Part shown: positions 1 through 7,525 of the stretch, piece by piece
Numbering within the stretch: the stretch's first letter is position 1
Layout of the letters: each line of letters begins with the position of its first letter
Position numbers and translations under genes: made by a program
Origin: Methanobacteriota archaeon
GTDB lineage: Archaea > Thermoplasmatota > Thermoplasmata > RBG-16-68-12 > JAJISG01
DNA length: 64,000 bases
Assembly (NCBI GenBank): GCA_030594205.1
Contig: JAUVFR010000004.1
Span: 34,689 to 98,688 of the forward strand
Reading direction: 5' to 3'
The notes under the pieces: generated by a model
Told to the model about the DNA's origin: nothing
Database searches by the model: none
The model's input: only the letters and a program-made list of their open reading frames with translations

Positions 1-1
1 C

Positions 2-616
2 GTCTCCATGGGACCGCCCCTGTTCAAGGACTACCTGGAGCTCTGCCTTGGCATGGGAGCCGACCAGGCGATCCTCCTAAGCGATCGGCTCTTTGCGGGC
101 GCAGACACGTACCCAACCTCTCTCACCCTGGCCCGGGCCATTCAGAAGCTGGGAGGGTACGACCTGGTAATCTGTGGGGAGGAATCCGCCGATGCCAGCA
201 CCGGACAGGTGCCACCCGGCCTGGCAGAGTGGCTCGGTGTCCCTCAGATCACCTTCGTGGACGAGGTCCGAGTCCAGGGAGACACCGTCATCGCCCGGCG
301 GGCCCTGGGATCTAGCTACGAGGTGTTGGAAGCTGAGATGCCTGCCGTCGTATCTGTCGTGGTGGGCTCCAATGAGCCACGGTTCCCTGATTTTGACCGG
401 GTGGAGGCGGCGGCCAAGTCCGGATGGGTGAAGGTATGGACCGCCGCGGAGCTCGGCCTGCGGGATGACGAGGTGGGCCTCAAGGGTTCCTACACCATCG
501 TGCACGACTTGGTGGAAGGGGAGCCCGTCGAGCGGAAGCGACACTTTCTCCAGGGAAGCTTAGAGGAGAAGATTCGGGCCCTTGCGGAAGCGCTGGAGCC
601 CTTCTTGAGGCCCTGA
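2..616 (+). CDS. etfB: Electron transfer flavoprotein beta subunit (EtfB/FixA), 5' end outside window
   Basis: The EtfB subunit pairs with EtfA to carry electrons on FAD from acyl-CoA dehydrogenases or similar enzymes to a quinone reductase. The open frame is already running at the window edge and reads V-S-M-G-P-P, the conserved nucleotide-binding-fold motif of EtfB. It continues with the family's CGEESADASTGQVPP-type segment that contacts AMP/FAD. About 204 residues are visible of a family length near 260, so roughly the first 50 residues lie upstream. The C-terminal recognition-loop region, ending ALAEALEPFLRP, is intact. An etfA partner is not visible downstream, where an unrelated minus-strand regulator follows. 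Confidence 0.9.
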   Translation, partial: VSMGPPLFKDYLELCLGMGADQAILLSDRLFAGADTYPTSLTLARAIQKLGGYDLVICGEESADASTGQVPPGLAEWLGVPQITFVDEVRVQGDTVIARRALGSSYEVLEAEMPAVVSVVVGSNEPRFPDFDRVEAAAKSGWVKVWTAAELGLRDDEVGLKGSYTIVHDLVEGEPVERKRHFLQGSLEEKIRALAEALEPFLRP

Positions 617-740
617 ATCGTTCTCTTTCCCTCGGGAGACCGGCTCCACATCATGGATGGGTTGGCGAGCCGTGATCACGACGGTTGACAGTAGCCGTTT
701 CCGCCCGCGGTGAACCCCTCCTCGCCACACCCATCCGAAG

Positions 741-1391
741 TCAATCCACCAGGTTCGAGAGCACCTTCCTCATGGCCGCCCGCAGATGGCGCGCGAAGGT
801 GCTCCGGTCGATACCCATGTCGTCTGCAATCTCCTTGGCAGACTTCCTCCGGCGGGAGTCGAAGTAGCCCTCGGAGAGGGCTCTCCTCAACACCTCCTCC
901 TGCCTCGCCGTCAGGCCGCCGCCCCCCGCCTTCCCGAAGGCAAACCCCCCACTCCCTTGGGAGGTAATCCTTGCCAACTCAAAACTCGGGTAGTGAGCCT
1001 GGACATGATTGACCAGGTCTCGGGCCTCGTCTAGGTCCGAGACCGACACGGAGATTGTCTCCAGGCCTCCCGCCGCCAACACCCTTGAGGGCATCCACCC
1101 ATCCTGGGCCAGGACCGTCCGGATGCATCGAAGGGCGATGACCGCTTGGCCCACAATTCTGTCTGAAGCCTCTTCCTTGACCTGAATCTGAGAGATCCCC
1201 TCGGCCGTCATCAGGGCGTCTCGGAACGCCCCTGCCCGCGAACCTCGGACCTCGAAGACCTCCAAGAATGCGTCCCCCGAGGTGCGGGCCATGTCTAGGT
1301 ACTCGACCTCCACATTCTCGAAGTCGCGTGTGAGGCGCACGAGGGGACAGCCGTCCGACGCCACCCGGAACTCGACCAACAGGGACGCCAC
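741..1391 (-). CDS. Bacterio-opsin-activator type (HTH_10) transcriptional regulator
   Basis: This is a probable DNA-binding regulator of about 216 residues. The C-terminal 55 residues (from LTARQEEVLRRALSEGYF to LSNLVD) match the HTH_10 pattern typical of archaeal Bat-like regulators: LT.RQ..vL..A...GYfd.PR followed by a helix-turn-helix with a STFARHLR recognition helix. The N-terminal about 150 residues look like a poorly conserved sensor domain. The frame stays open upstream, but I chose GTG at 1391. A TATA-like element (TTCTTTATT, minus strand, about 1412-1420) lies about 25 nt upstream, which fits a leaderless transcript. The ligand and targets are unknown. It is divergent from the OsmC/MsrA genes. 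Confidence 0.8.
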   Translation of the reverse strand: MASLLVEFRVASDGCPLVRLTRDFENVEVEYLDMARTSGDAFLEVFEVRGSRAGAFRDALMTAEGISQIQVKEEASDRIVGQAVIALRCIRTVLAQDGWMPSRVLAAGGLETISVSVSDLDEARDLVNHVQAHYPSFELARITSQGSGGFAFGKAGGGGLTARQEEVLRRALSEGYFDSRRRKSAKEIADDMGIDRSTFARHLRAAMRKVLSNLVD

Positions 1392-1564
1392 ACACGGGAG
1401 GAGGAATCCCTGAATAAAGAAGGTAAGGGGCGCAGGTAAGGCATGGTCGCCGCCGAGACTCTTGGTCGGCGTTTCTGGGGTTCGCCCTCGACCTATAAGC
1501 GCAAGGTCTCGCGAGAGGCAAGCATTGAAGACACCGGCCGGATGTCGTCTCCTCGAGGAGTACA

Positions 1565-1987
1565 ATGAAGCGACACGCTAGTGCCGTATGGATGGGCGGG
1601 CTCCGAGACGGGAAGGGCGCCTTCTCGACCGAAAGCGGGGTCCTGAAGGGGATCCCCTATTCCTTCTCCACCCGGTTCAAGGATGAACCCGGGACGAATC
1701 CCGAAGAGCTCGTGGCCGCGGCCCATGCCAGCTGTTTTTCCATGGCCCTTTCGGGCGCCCTCGGCAACGCGGGCTTCTCGCCGGAGGACATTGAAACGAC
1801 GGCCACGTTGAATTTCGAGCAGACCGAGACGGGATGGACGACGACCTCAATCAACCTGGAAGTGGTCGCCAAGGTTCCGGGTGCGACAAACGAGGCCTTT
1901 CTAGAGGCCGCCAAGGGGGCGAAGGATAATTGCCCCATCTCGCGCCTGCTGAAAACCGAGATCACACTCAACGCCGAGCTCCTTTAG
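1565..1987 (+). CDS. OsmC/Ohr-family peroxiredoxin
   Basis: OsmC-family proteins are cytoplasmic thiol peroxidases that reduce organic hydroperoxides. The 140-residue product has the usual family length. It contains both redox cysteines, the first in the helix AAHASCFSMAL (near residue 57) and the second in NCPISRLL (near residue 122), plus the conserved TNPEELVAAAHA lead-in. It is closer to the OsmC branch (GKGAFSTESGVLKGIPYSF N-terminus) than to Ohr. A purine-rich GAGGAG sits just upstream of the ATG, and a TATA-like CCTATAAG lies near 1491. It is followed after 35 nt by msrA, which suggests a small oxidative-stress unit. Confidence 0.88.
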   Translation: MKRHASAVWMGGLRDGKGAFSTESGVLKGIPYSFSTRFKDEPGTNPEELVAAAHASCFSMALSGALGNAGFSPEDIETTATLNFEQTETGWTTTSINLEVVAKVPGATNEAFLEAAKGAKDNCPISRLLKTEITLNAELL

Positions 1988-2022
1988 GGCCCATAAGGCG
2001 ACGGAGGAGAGGACGATCCCAG

Positions 2023-2565
2023 ATGAACGACGAGGGCCTGGAGCCGGCCACACTCGCTGGGGGTTGCTTTTGGTGCCTTCAGCCCCTCTTTGAGGACCTG
2101 CGCGGTGTCAAAAGCGTCGAGGTGGGGTACTCGGGCGGGACCGTCGTCAATCCCTCGTACCAGCAGGTCGGCACAGGGACCACAGGGCACGCGGAGGCGA
2201 TCCAGATTCACTTTGATTCGGCCGTCCTCTCGTCCGAAGACCTCTTCAGAGTCTTCTTCTCCATCCACGACCCCACGACCCTCAACCGACAGGGCCCCGA
2301 CGTGGGACTGCAGTACCGCTCCGCCATCTTCTTCCACACACCGGCCCAGAAGGACGCCGCCGATCGGGTCATTGCGGAGCTCAATCCGGACGTTTGGCAA
2401 GATCCCATCGTCACGGAAGTCACCCCCTTCGACGCCTTCTACCGGGCCGAGGAGTATCACCAGCACTACTACCTTCGGAATCCCAATCAGCCGTACTGCC
2501 GGGCGATTATCACCCCAAAGATGGCGAAGTTCCGGAAGCAGCTTCAGGTGCATCTCAGAAAGTAG
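2023..2565 (+). CDS. msrA: Peptide methionine-(S)-S-oxide reductase MsrA
   Basis: MsrA repairs oxidised methionine in proteins. The hallmark GCFWC motif with the catalytic cysteine is near residue 15. It is followed by VEVGYSGG, TGHAEAI, the FFSIHDPTTLNRQGPDVGLQYRSAIF block and EEYHQHYY near residue 150, all diagnostic of MsrA. The open frame extends further upstream, but the ATG at 2023 has a strong GGAGGAGAGG ribosome-binding site 11 nt upstream and gives a normal 180-residue enzyme. It probably shares a transcript with the OsmC-like gene just upstream. No MsrB is seen in the window. Confidence 0.95.
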   Translation: MNDEGLEPATLAGGCFWCLQPLFEDLRGVKSVEVGYSGGTVVNPSYQQVGTGTTGHAEAIQIHFDSAVLSSEDLFRVFFSIHDPTTLNRQGPDVGLQYRSAIFFHTPAQKDAADRVIAELNPDVWQDPIVTEVTPFDAFYRAEEYHQHYYLRNPNQPYCRAIITPKMAKFRKQLQVHLRK

Positions 2566-2683
2566 AGCCCGCGAGCCTCAGTGGACGCGCCCAAATCCCG
2601 GGTCTTCCCCGCCTCCCATGAGGCGTTCGTGAACGTGCTGAATATGGGGGGGTGTTTATTTGCTGCTGAGGCCTCCGGATCGC

Positions 2684-3229
2684 ATGAACGGAGGGACCAC
2701 GGAGCCAAGGGGCGTGTGGACCGGCCGATTCCTTTGGGCAGCGATAATCCAAGGGGGGCTGGCCTTCATCATCATGGCGATTTTCATGTACCTCAACATC
2801 TACGGCGAAACCGGCCAGCAGCCCTCGCGTATCGTTGCAGCAGGGAGCGTCGGAACCTGGCTCTTGGTGGGCTTCAGCGGATACCTGATCCTGATCCTGG
2901 CGATAGGACTCAGCGGGTTCTTCTATCACTATCTGGAGAGCGTCCGAGGTCGCCCCTACCGGAGCTGGCTCGACCGGACCCTTGCCTGGGGGCACCTCGT
3001 CCTGATGAACGCCGGGGCCATCGGGGCGACATGGCTCCTGATGATCGCAGGGTACTCGGGCGGTTCCCACTTACTCACGTCGCAGACACCGCCTCCCGCG
3101 GTGTTCGGCGAGGTGCACGCCCTCATTGAATGGGCCATCGACCCCATCGCGGTCTTCATCCTCGTAGCCGCCCTCGGCGGGCTCCTCGGGGGGCTGGGAT
3201 ACATGAAGGTCCTCCTGAAGAAGGCGTAG
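2684..3229 (+). CDS. Four-helix integral membrane protein, unknown function
   Basis: The 181-residue product has four clear hydrophobic segments, roughly residues 15-37 (FLWAAIIQGGLAFIIMAIF), 55-80, 105-125 and 145-175. A short basic loop follows helix 2 and a basic C-terminus (KVLLKKA) ends the protein. I do not recognise the family. The shape resembles small accessory membrane subunits of respiratory systems, but no specific motif supports that. ATG 2684 was chosen because a TTTATT box at 2655-2660 lies about 26 nt upstream, the leaderless spacing seen for other genes here. The first possible in-frame start, TTG 2660, would sit on the promoter itself. Confidence 0.7.
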   Translation: MNGGTTEPRGVWTGRFLWAAIIQGGLAFIIMAIFMYLNIYGETGQQPSRIVAAGSVGTWLLVGFSGYLILILAIGLSGFFYHYLESVRGRPYRSWLDRTLAWGHLVLMNAGAIGATWLLMIAGYSGGSHLLTSQTPPPAVFGEVHALIEWAIDPIAVFILVAALGGLLGGLGYMKVLLKKA

Positions 3230-3277
3230 CCAGACAGCAACAACGGTCCGGTCCGGGCTCTGCGGGGGGTCTGACGG

Positions 3278-3631
3278 CTAGCCGCAAAGCTGATGCTGGA
3301 TCCAGATCTCGTAGAGCGCGTCGCCATGTTGGATCGTCTCCGGCCCCCACACCCCGTAAACGGTCTCTTGGAGGCACAAAGACGAGCGGAGCTGATCTGC
3401 CGTCTGGCGAGGGATTCTGAGAACGGTCGGCGTGGCATTCCCGAAATAATACGCCGCATCCACCTCCTGGAGGACGTTCCGGTGCTCCCGATCGGCGCGT
3501 TCCAGCCCCTCTCGAAGGACCCCTCGAGGGCTCGCCACCTCGCGAGCCTCCCGGGCCCTTGCGCCTGGGGTAGGCGGATGCCGCAGGACGTGGAGGGTAA
3601 TCCGGCTGTCGGGGAGCGCGGAGGCGCTCAT
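3278..3631 (-). CDS. Hypothetical protein
   Basis: This is a 117-residue open frame between two plus-strand genes, reading MSASALPDSRITLHVL to IWIQHQLCG. No domain is recognised. The middle is rich in charged residues, and the C-terminal half (FGNATPTVLRIPRQTADQL onward) looks globular. I chose the internal ATG at 3631. The longer version would run through the A/T-rich promoter zone (minus-strand CTTAAAGTA around 3670) that probably serves this gene. It converges with the membrane protein upstream and is divergent from the FrhB-like gene. It may be a genuine small protein, but there is no homology-type evidence. Confidence 0.4.
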   Translation of the reverse strand: MSASALPDSRITLHVLRHPPTPGARAREAREVASPRGVLREGLERADREHRNVLQEVDAAYYFGNATPTVLRIPRQTADQLRSSLCLQETVYGVWGPETIQHGDALYEIWIQHQLCG

Positions 3632-3738
3632 GGGGTGCCTTCCGTGACAGCCTAGGCGTGGCGGGTCTATGTACTTTAAGGTCTGCATATACAAGTCTTT
3701 CACAAAGGCCTTGTTCGGGCAGCATCAATATCGGCCTC

Positions 3739-4863
3739 GTGGCGGTGCGAGCCCCCGAGGGGGCTGCCGGACAGGCCCCCAAGACGTTCGAGGACCTTTT
3801 GCGGGAAGTGTACGGTCCCGGAAGGTGCACCTTCTGCCTCATCTGCCTCGACGCCTGCGCCCGGGAGGGCTGCGACGCGGCCTCGGTCAGCGGTGACACC
3901 TTCGAGTACACACCTGCCGAGTGCGCAACGGCTGGCATGTGCTACGTGTCGTGTCCGGAGGTAGAGGCGTTGGATCTGGCCCTCCAGACCAAATACGGGA
4001 CCCACGACGGGCCCCTGGGCCGTGTCCTACGAGCGACCTGCCTGACCTCCTCCGCGTGGGCCCCTCGACCCGACGACCGGGGAACCCTCCGCTCCATCCT
4101 AACCTACCTCTTCGAGTCCGGACAAATCGACGCCGCCGTGGTCCCCGCGTCTCCCGGCACGAATCCGACCGGTCATGCCCTCATCCGTCGAGGCGATCCG
4201 GTCGATGTGCGTCGGGGGGATCCATTCCGGAAGCCCCATACCGTGCGCTTCCTGCGAGACCTCTGGCACTCCGAGGGGGAGCCCCTTCGCCTGGCTCTCG
4301 TGAGCACCCCCTGCCAGACCCGAATGGTCCGGAGGATGCAGCTCAACGGAGTCCCGCCGAGTCAAGATGTGGTGCTCATCATCGGGGAGTTCTGCTACGG
4401 CGCCCTCTCCAACGCCCGGTGGAAGAGGGGCTTCTTCGAGAGGGCCGTGAGTCCCCAGGGTCGCCTCATCGAATCCATCGACGTCCCGGACGATGTTCTC
4501 GTTCGTTATTACGACGGGACGGAGGCGCGGATCGACCTGGACGATCTCTATCTTGCCTTTGACTCCAGCTGCCTCTCCTGCCTCGATTACTCCAATCGCT
4601 TGGCCGATCTGTCGGTTGGCCGGGCCGGATCTCCGGCGGGGTTTGAGACGGTGCTAGTGCGGACGAAAGCGGGCCTTCGGGCCCTCGAGGGGGCCACGAG
4701 CGGGGAATACGTCCTCGACTGGTCCGCCGTCTTCGGACGCGAAGACCCGGAGACGTTCGCTGGGAGACTCCTCACCGCCGTGGAAGCGAAGCTCCTAGCG
4801 AAAGCGCGTCTCTCCCGGAGGGTGGGCCGAAGGAAGGGTCGACCCGCTCGCTTCCGGACCTAA
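3739..4863 (+). CDS. Coenzyme F420 hydrogenase/dehydrogenase beta-subunit (FrhB) family Fe-S flavoprotein
   Basis: FrhB-family proteins use FAD and iron-sulfur clusters to pass electrons between F420 or ferredoxin and a partner enzyme. From GTG 3739 the 374-residue product has an N-terminal cluster motif C30-x2-C33-x2-C36-x3-C40, a second cysteine group (C62, C68, C72), then the FrhB core: PCQTRMVRRMQ, a GEFCYGALS segment and a late C-x2-C in SSCLSCLDYSNRLADLSVG. An FrhA/FrhG hydrogenase is absent nearby, so this is an orphan member whose physiological partner cannot be named. Start choice is uncertain. GTG codons at 3739 and 3745 lie downstream of an A/T-rich CATATACAA element near 3686. Confidence 0.8.
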   Translation: MAVRAPEGAAGQAPKTFEDLLREVYGPGRCTFCLICLDACAREGCDAASVSGDTFEYTPAECATAGMCYVSCPEVEALDLALQTKYGTHDGPLGRVLRATCLTSSAWAPRPDDRGTLRSILTYLFESGQIDAAVVPASPGTNPTGHALIRRGDPVDVRRGDPFRKPHTVRFLRDLWHSEGEPLRLALVSTPCQTRMVRRMQLNGVPPSQDVVLIIGEFCYGALSNARWKRGFFERAVSPQGRLIESIDVPDDVLVRYYDGTEARIDLDDLYLAFDSSCLSCLDYSNRLADLSVGRAGSPAGFETVLVRTKAGLRALEGATSGEYVLDWSAVFGREDPETFAGRLLTAVEAKLLAKARLSRRVGRRKGRPARFRT

Positions 4864-5245
4864 GGACGCCCCCCCCCCCGAACCACATTCCCGATGCCGG
4901 CGCCTCGGCTCGGATCCGGAGCCGGGGGTTCCGGTCTGGCCCCGAGGTACATGGGCAACCAGACGCACACTCAGTCGGAGAGCCGTACAACCGAGGCACG
5001 CCCGATGATGCCGCCCCTCGAACTTCCCGCGGGCGAATCGCCCGAAGGAAGCCGCCCGGAAAGGGCCCGTCCCAGGCGGACGCTGACGGCGTCGTGCAGA
5101 CCTTCCATCCATTGGGTCAGGTCCGGACGGCATTGTGGGCTCGGCCATCGCTGGCTCAGGACGTGGAAGGCGACCCACGTGAAGGCGCCGAGCCTCGCAA
5201 GGATCGGCTTGGGCGGCCCCCTCTACCGACCGGTTCCTTTTGCCT
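4864..5245 (-). other. Long intergenic region with an open frame lacking a usable start
   Basis: No convincing gene is called in these 380 bases. A tract of ten C at about 4868 follows the FrhB-like stop. On the minus strand a frame is open from about 5222 to a stop at 4971. It has codon usage like real genes here (mostly G/C third positions) and reads ILARLGAFTWVAFHVLSQ near its beginning. However, it begins directly after a stop codon and has no ATG, GTG or TTG until deep inside, so it is at best a decayed gene downstream of the small membrane-protein operon. Confidence 0.35.
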
Positions 5246-5530
5246 TCACACCTGGCTCCGTTGAATGGAGACGAGGATCAGGGCGAATCCGAACGCTCCG
5301 ATGAAGGCCTCGGCCGTATGAGCCGCAGACAGGCTCCATCCGAAGAACTCAAAGAGGATGCCCTCCACGACGGCCCCCAGCGTGACAAGAGCGAACCCCG
5401 CGGTCAAGGGGAGGTAGGTGTTCCGGTGGCCCCGAGTCCGGACCGCAAGGCGGAGCCCCCAGAGGGTCACAATGGCCCCCACGCCGACGATGCCGAGGCG
5501 CAAGATCACGAGCGCCGGGTGGTCGGTCAT
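5246..5530 (-). CDS. Small three-helix membrane protein, DUF7521-like
   Basis: The 94-residue product has three hydrophobic helices, about residues 5-25, 35-58 and 68-88. A motif LTAGFALVTLGAVVEGILFEFFGWSLS runs across helix 2 and its loop, and the same motif appears in the gene at 6092-6376 (LSFGFALIAIGTFLEGLLFELLGWNLA), so the two are paralogues. This pattern resembles the haloarchaeal DUF7521 membrane proteins, which also sit beside winged-helix regulators (family assignment from memory, moderate). It is the last gene of a five-gene minus-strand unit, and its ATG overlaps the stop of the preceding gene by 4 nt. Function unknown. Confidence 0.7.
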   Translation of the reverse strand: MTDHPALVILRLGIVGVGAIVTLWGLRLAVRTRGHRNTYLPLTAGFALVTLGAVVEGILFEFFGWSLSAAHTAEAFIGAFGFALILVSIQRSQV

Positions 5531-5826
5531 CTCCCCTCCCGGGCGTGCCGCAATGACCATCCCCAGCGCACGTTCAGCCAGACGGCGAATCCGAGGAGGA
5601 CGGCGAAGTGAACGCCGTCGCTGGCCTCCGCCCAGGCCGGAGGCACGAACATCCCGAGGAGCTCCGTGAGCATCCAGGCGGAGAGGAAGGCGGAGAATCC
5701 AATCCCGAAGCCCAGGGCGTTCTCCCGGCTGCGGACCTGGCCGCGTCGCATTCGAAGGAGGAACATGGCCAGAGAGAGGGCCAGAAGCACAAGGACAACA
5801 GTCTGGAGGACGGGTTCGAGGACCAT
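5527..5826 (-). CDS. Small membrane protein, unknown function
   Basis: The 99-residue product has an N-terminal hydrophobic helix (VLQTVVLVLLALSLAMFLLR), a basic linker RMRRGQVRSREN, then two further helices (about 38-60 and 70-88) and a basic tail. It is the third small membrane gene in the operon, overlapping the next gene (5246-5530) by 4 nt and following the preceding one by 2 nt, so translational coupling is likely. The overall topology resembles the gene at 5829-6083. No family is recognised. Confidence 0.65.
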   Translation of the reverse strand: MVLEPVLQTVVLVLLALSLAMFLLRMRRGQVRSRENALGFGIGFSAFLSAWMLTELLGMFVPPAWAEASDGVHFAVLLGFAVWLNVRWGWSLRHAREGR

Positions 5827-5828
5827 GG

Positions 5829-6083
5829 CTAGACCTCTCTCCGAAGCTGCCAGTACACCGCCGCGAAGGCCAGAACGAACGCGGCGGAGAGCGCCTCCAC
5901 GCTCAAGACGACTGCCGGAATTCCGACGAACATGTCGGTGACGTGGAAAGTAACGTGGATGGCCAGAGAGAGGACGAGGAGACCGGCTAGGCGCGCATAG
6001 GCGGAATTCGATTCCCGCAGTCTCAGGGCAAAGTAGGTGGGTGGCAAGGCAGCCGCAGCGAGAGCCACGATGCTGAGGGGCAC
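5829..6083 (-). CDS. Small three-helix membrane protein, unknown function
   Basis: The 84-residue hydrophobic product begins MPLSIVALAAAALPPTYFALR if the GTG at 6083 is used. Upstream in the same frame the only nearby alternative is a CTG that overlaps the previous gene's stop. Three helices are predicted by eye at about 3-22, 33-55 and 58-78, with a conserved-looking HVTFHVTDMF between the first two. It lies between the two DUF7521-like genes, 8 nt after one and 2 nt before the next gene, so it is part of the same transcript. The start codon is the weak point of this call. Confidence 0.6.
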   Translation of the reverse strand: MPLSIVALAAAALPPTYFALRLRESNSAYARLAGLLVLSLAIHVTFHVTDMFVGIPAVVLSVEALSAAFVLAFAAVYWQLRREV

Positions 6084-6091
6084 CCAGATGC

Positions 6092-6376
6092 TCAGCCTTT
6101 CACGCCCCTCGGACGTAGCACGATTGCCAGGGTCACCAGTCCTCCGAGGATGAAGGCGGACTCGACGAGGTGGACGGTGGCGAGATTCCACCCGAGGAGC
6201 TCGAAGAGAAGTCCCTCCAGGAAGGTTCCGATTGCGATGAGGGCAAACCCGAAAGAGAGGGCCAGCATGAGAGAACCGCCGTTTCGCCGATATGCTAGGT
6301 ACGAGAGGAGGGCGATGGTCGTACCGAGGATGAGGACAGTCACCTTGGCTGCCACGAGGAGTGGGTGGGCGTCCAC
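6092..6376 (-). CDS. Small three-helix membrane protein, DUF7521-like (paralogue of 5246-5530)
   Basis: The 94-residue product starts at GTG 6376, whose bases overlap the TAG stop of the upstream regulator (TAGTG), with GGAGGAG about 8 nt ahead. It has three hydrophobic helices. The central FALIAIGTFLEGLLFELLGWNLATVHLVESAFI segment parallels that of the gene at 5246-5530, including the acidic EG and FELLGW positions inside the membrane region. A buried glutamate followed by a helix-breaking loop could be functionally important (inference). Regulator/membrane-protein pairing of this kind is common in haloarchaea. Confidence 0.72.
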   Translation of the reverse strand: MDAHPLLVAAKVTVLILGTTIALLSYLAYRRNGGSLMLALSFGFALIAIGTFLEGLLFELLGWNLATVHLVESAFILGGLVTLAIVLRPRGVKG

Positions 6377-6738
6377 TATAGCTCCTCCTGGAAGGAGTGG
6401 AAGAGGCGGAACACCTTCTGGACCGCATCGAGGTTGGGGACCGCCGTGATAACCACCTCTCCGGCTTGGAACTTCACGCTCACCTCACGAAACGTCGCCT
6501 TGTACATCAGGTACTTCTTTCCCTCGGGCGTCAGGACGGTCTGGACCACGGCCAGCAGGCCATCCTTCTCGAAATCGTGGAGCCGTCGGTAGACCGACGA
6601 ACTGGGGAGGCCTTCCTCGCGGATCAGGTCCATGGCCGACCGGGGCCGGGTGCTGGTCGCCGCCAGGATCCGCCTACTCTGCTCGTCGGCGAGAGCTCGT
6701 AGCAAGGCCTTTTGCAGCTGGCGGTCCTTGATAAGCAT
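6376..6738 (-). CDS. ArsR-like winged-helix transcriptional regulator
   Basis: The 120-residue protein has an N-terminal winged helix: KALLRALADEQSRRILAATSTRPRSAMDLI, then the recognition helix GLPSSSVYRRLHDFEKDGLL and a wing. A short C-terminal region VSVKFQAGEVVITAVPNLD follows that could bind ligand or dimerise. No metal-binding cysteines are present, so it is not a classic metal sensor. It heads the operon of four small membrane proteins and most likely controls it, perhaps responding to a membrane state (inference from position only). A minus-strand A/T-rich element lies near 6790 (AATCTATAAAAG). Confidence 0.82.
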   Translation of the reverse strand: MLIKDRQLQKALLRALADEQSRRILAATSTRPRSAMDLIREEGLPSSSVYRRLHDFEKDGLLAVVQTVLTPEGKKYLMYKATFREVSVKFQAGEVVITAVPNLDAVQKVFRLFHSFQEEL

Positions 6739-6917
6739 GGGAGTTCATTCCCAGCCCTGGGATTCAGCCTGAGGAATCGTCTCCCTCTTTTATAGATTGG
6801 AAGAGAGATTGTCTAGGTGTGCGAGGAGATGTTGGAAGTGATCGGAAATCGCCCAGGCGATGGGTCTAGATTGGCGTCATCGCCGCCGCTGCGCTGATCA
6901 CCGGGACCACTGCGGCG

Positions 6918-7382
6918 TTGCTTCTGGCACCCTCGACCCCGCAGCGAACCTTTACCGTAATGGCCTACCACTGGGGGTTCGCCGTCTACGACGAGAAGGG
7001 GAATGAGGTTCCCCAAATCGAAGTGGCTCCGGGAACGCAGGTGACCCTTGAGATACTCGCCGGCGCGTCCCTCGATCACGACGCCCATCATGAGATGATG
7101 GAGCGGACGATCGAGGCGTGGGCCGACAACACGGAGTACGGCGGTAAGCCCGCGATGGAACTCCACGAGCTCATGGAGGAAGCCGAGGCGGCAGGCCTGA
7201 ATGATCACCTCGTGACCATCGCCGCGTTTGGCGTCTCTGTCCTGACTGACCACGAATCATCGGAACCCGTCCGTGTGACCTTCGTCGCCGACCAGACAGG
7301 GACCTTCGACATCCGATGCATGGGCCTGTGCGGCTGGGGCCACCAGTTCATGGTCCTGGAGGGCGGATTGGTCGTCGGATAG
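6918..7382 (+). CDS. CuA-type cupredoxin (cytochrome c oxidase subunit II-like), 5' end unresolved
   Basis: The product carries the CuA signature C134-x3-C138-x3-H142-x2-M145 in CMGLCGWGHQFM and an upstream histidine (NDH97) in the position of the first CuA ligand. A charged stretch of about 45 residues, apparently helical (residues 50-95), is inserted between the second beta strand and that histidine, which is unusual for the family. The frame upstream of TTG 6918 encodes a perfect hydrophobic signal/anchor (from 6870, IGVIAAAALITGTTAALLLAP) but follows a TAG at 6867 with no normal start. ATG codons at 6829 and 6860 are in another frame. A frameshift or non-canonical start is likely. No oxidase subunit I is nearby. 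Confidence 0.72.
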   Translation: MLLAPSTPQRTFTVMAYHWGFAVYDEKGNEVPQIEVAPGTQVTLEILAGASLDHDAHHEMMERTIEAWADNTEYGGKPAMELHELMEEAEAAGLNDHLVTIAAFGVSVLTDHESSEPVRVTFVADQTGTFDIRCMGLCGWGHQFMVLEGGLVVG

Positions 7383-7525
7383 GCGGGGACACCCGCCCCT
7401 TTTCCCTTTCTGTCACACCTCTGGCGGAGCCCTGCCGTGAAGTACGAGGGAGAGTCCGTCTCCCTCGGATGATCCCGTGGGTTAAGGGGATTCTAGGTGT
7501 TGTCCTTGACGCCTTCCCCTGACGA

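Noticed and set aside
4971-5222. Minus-strand frame with coding-like third-position bias
   Set aside because: No usable start codon and no domain; described only as a possible remnant in the gap entry.
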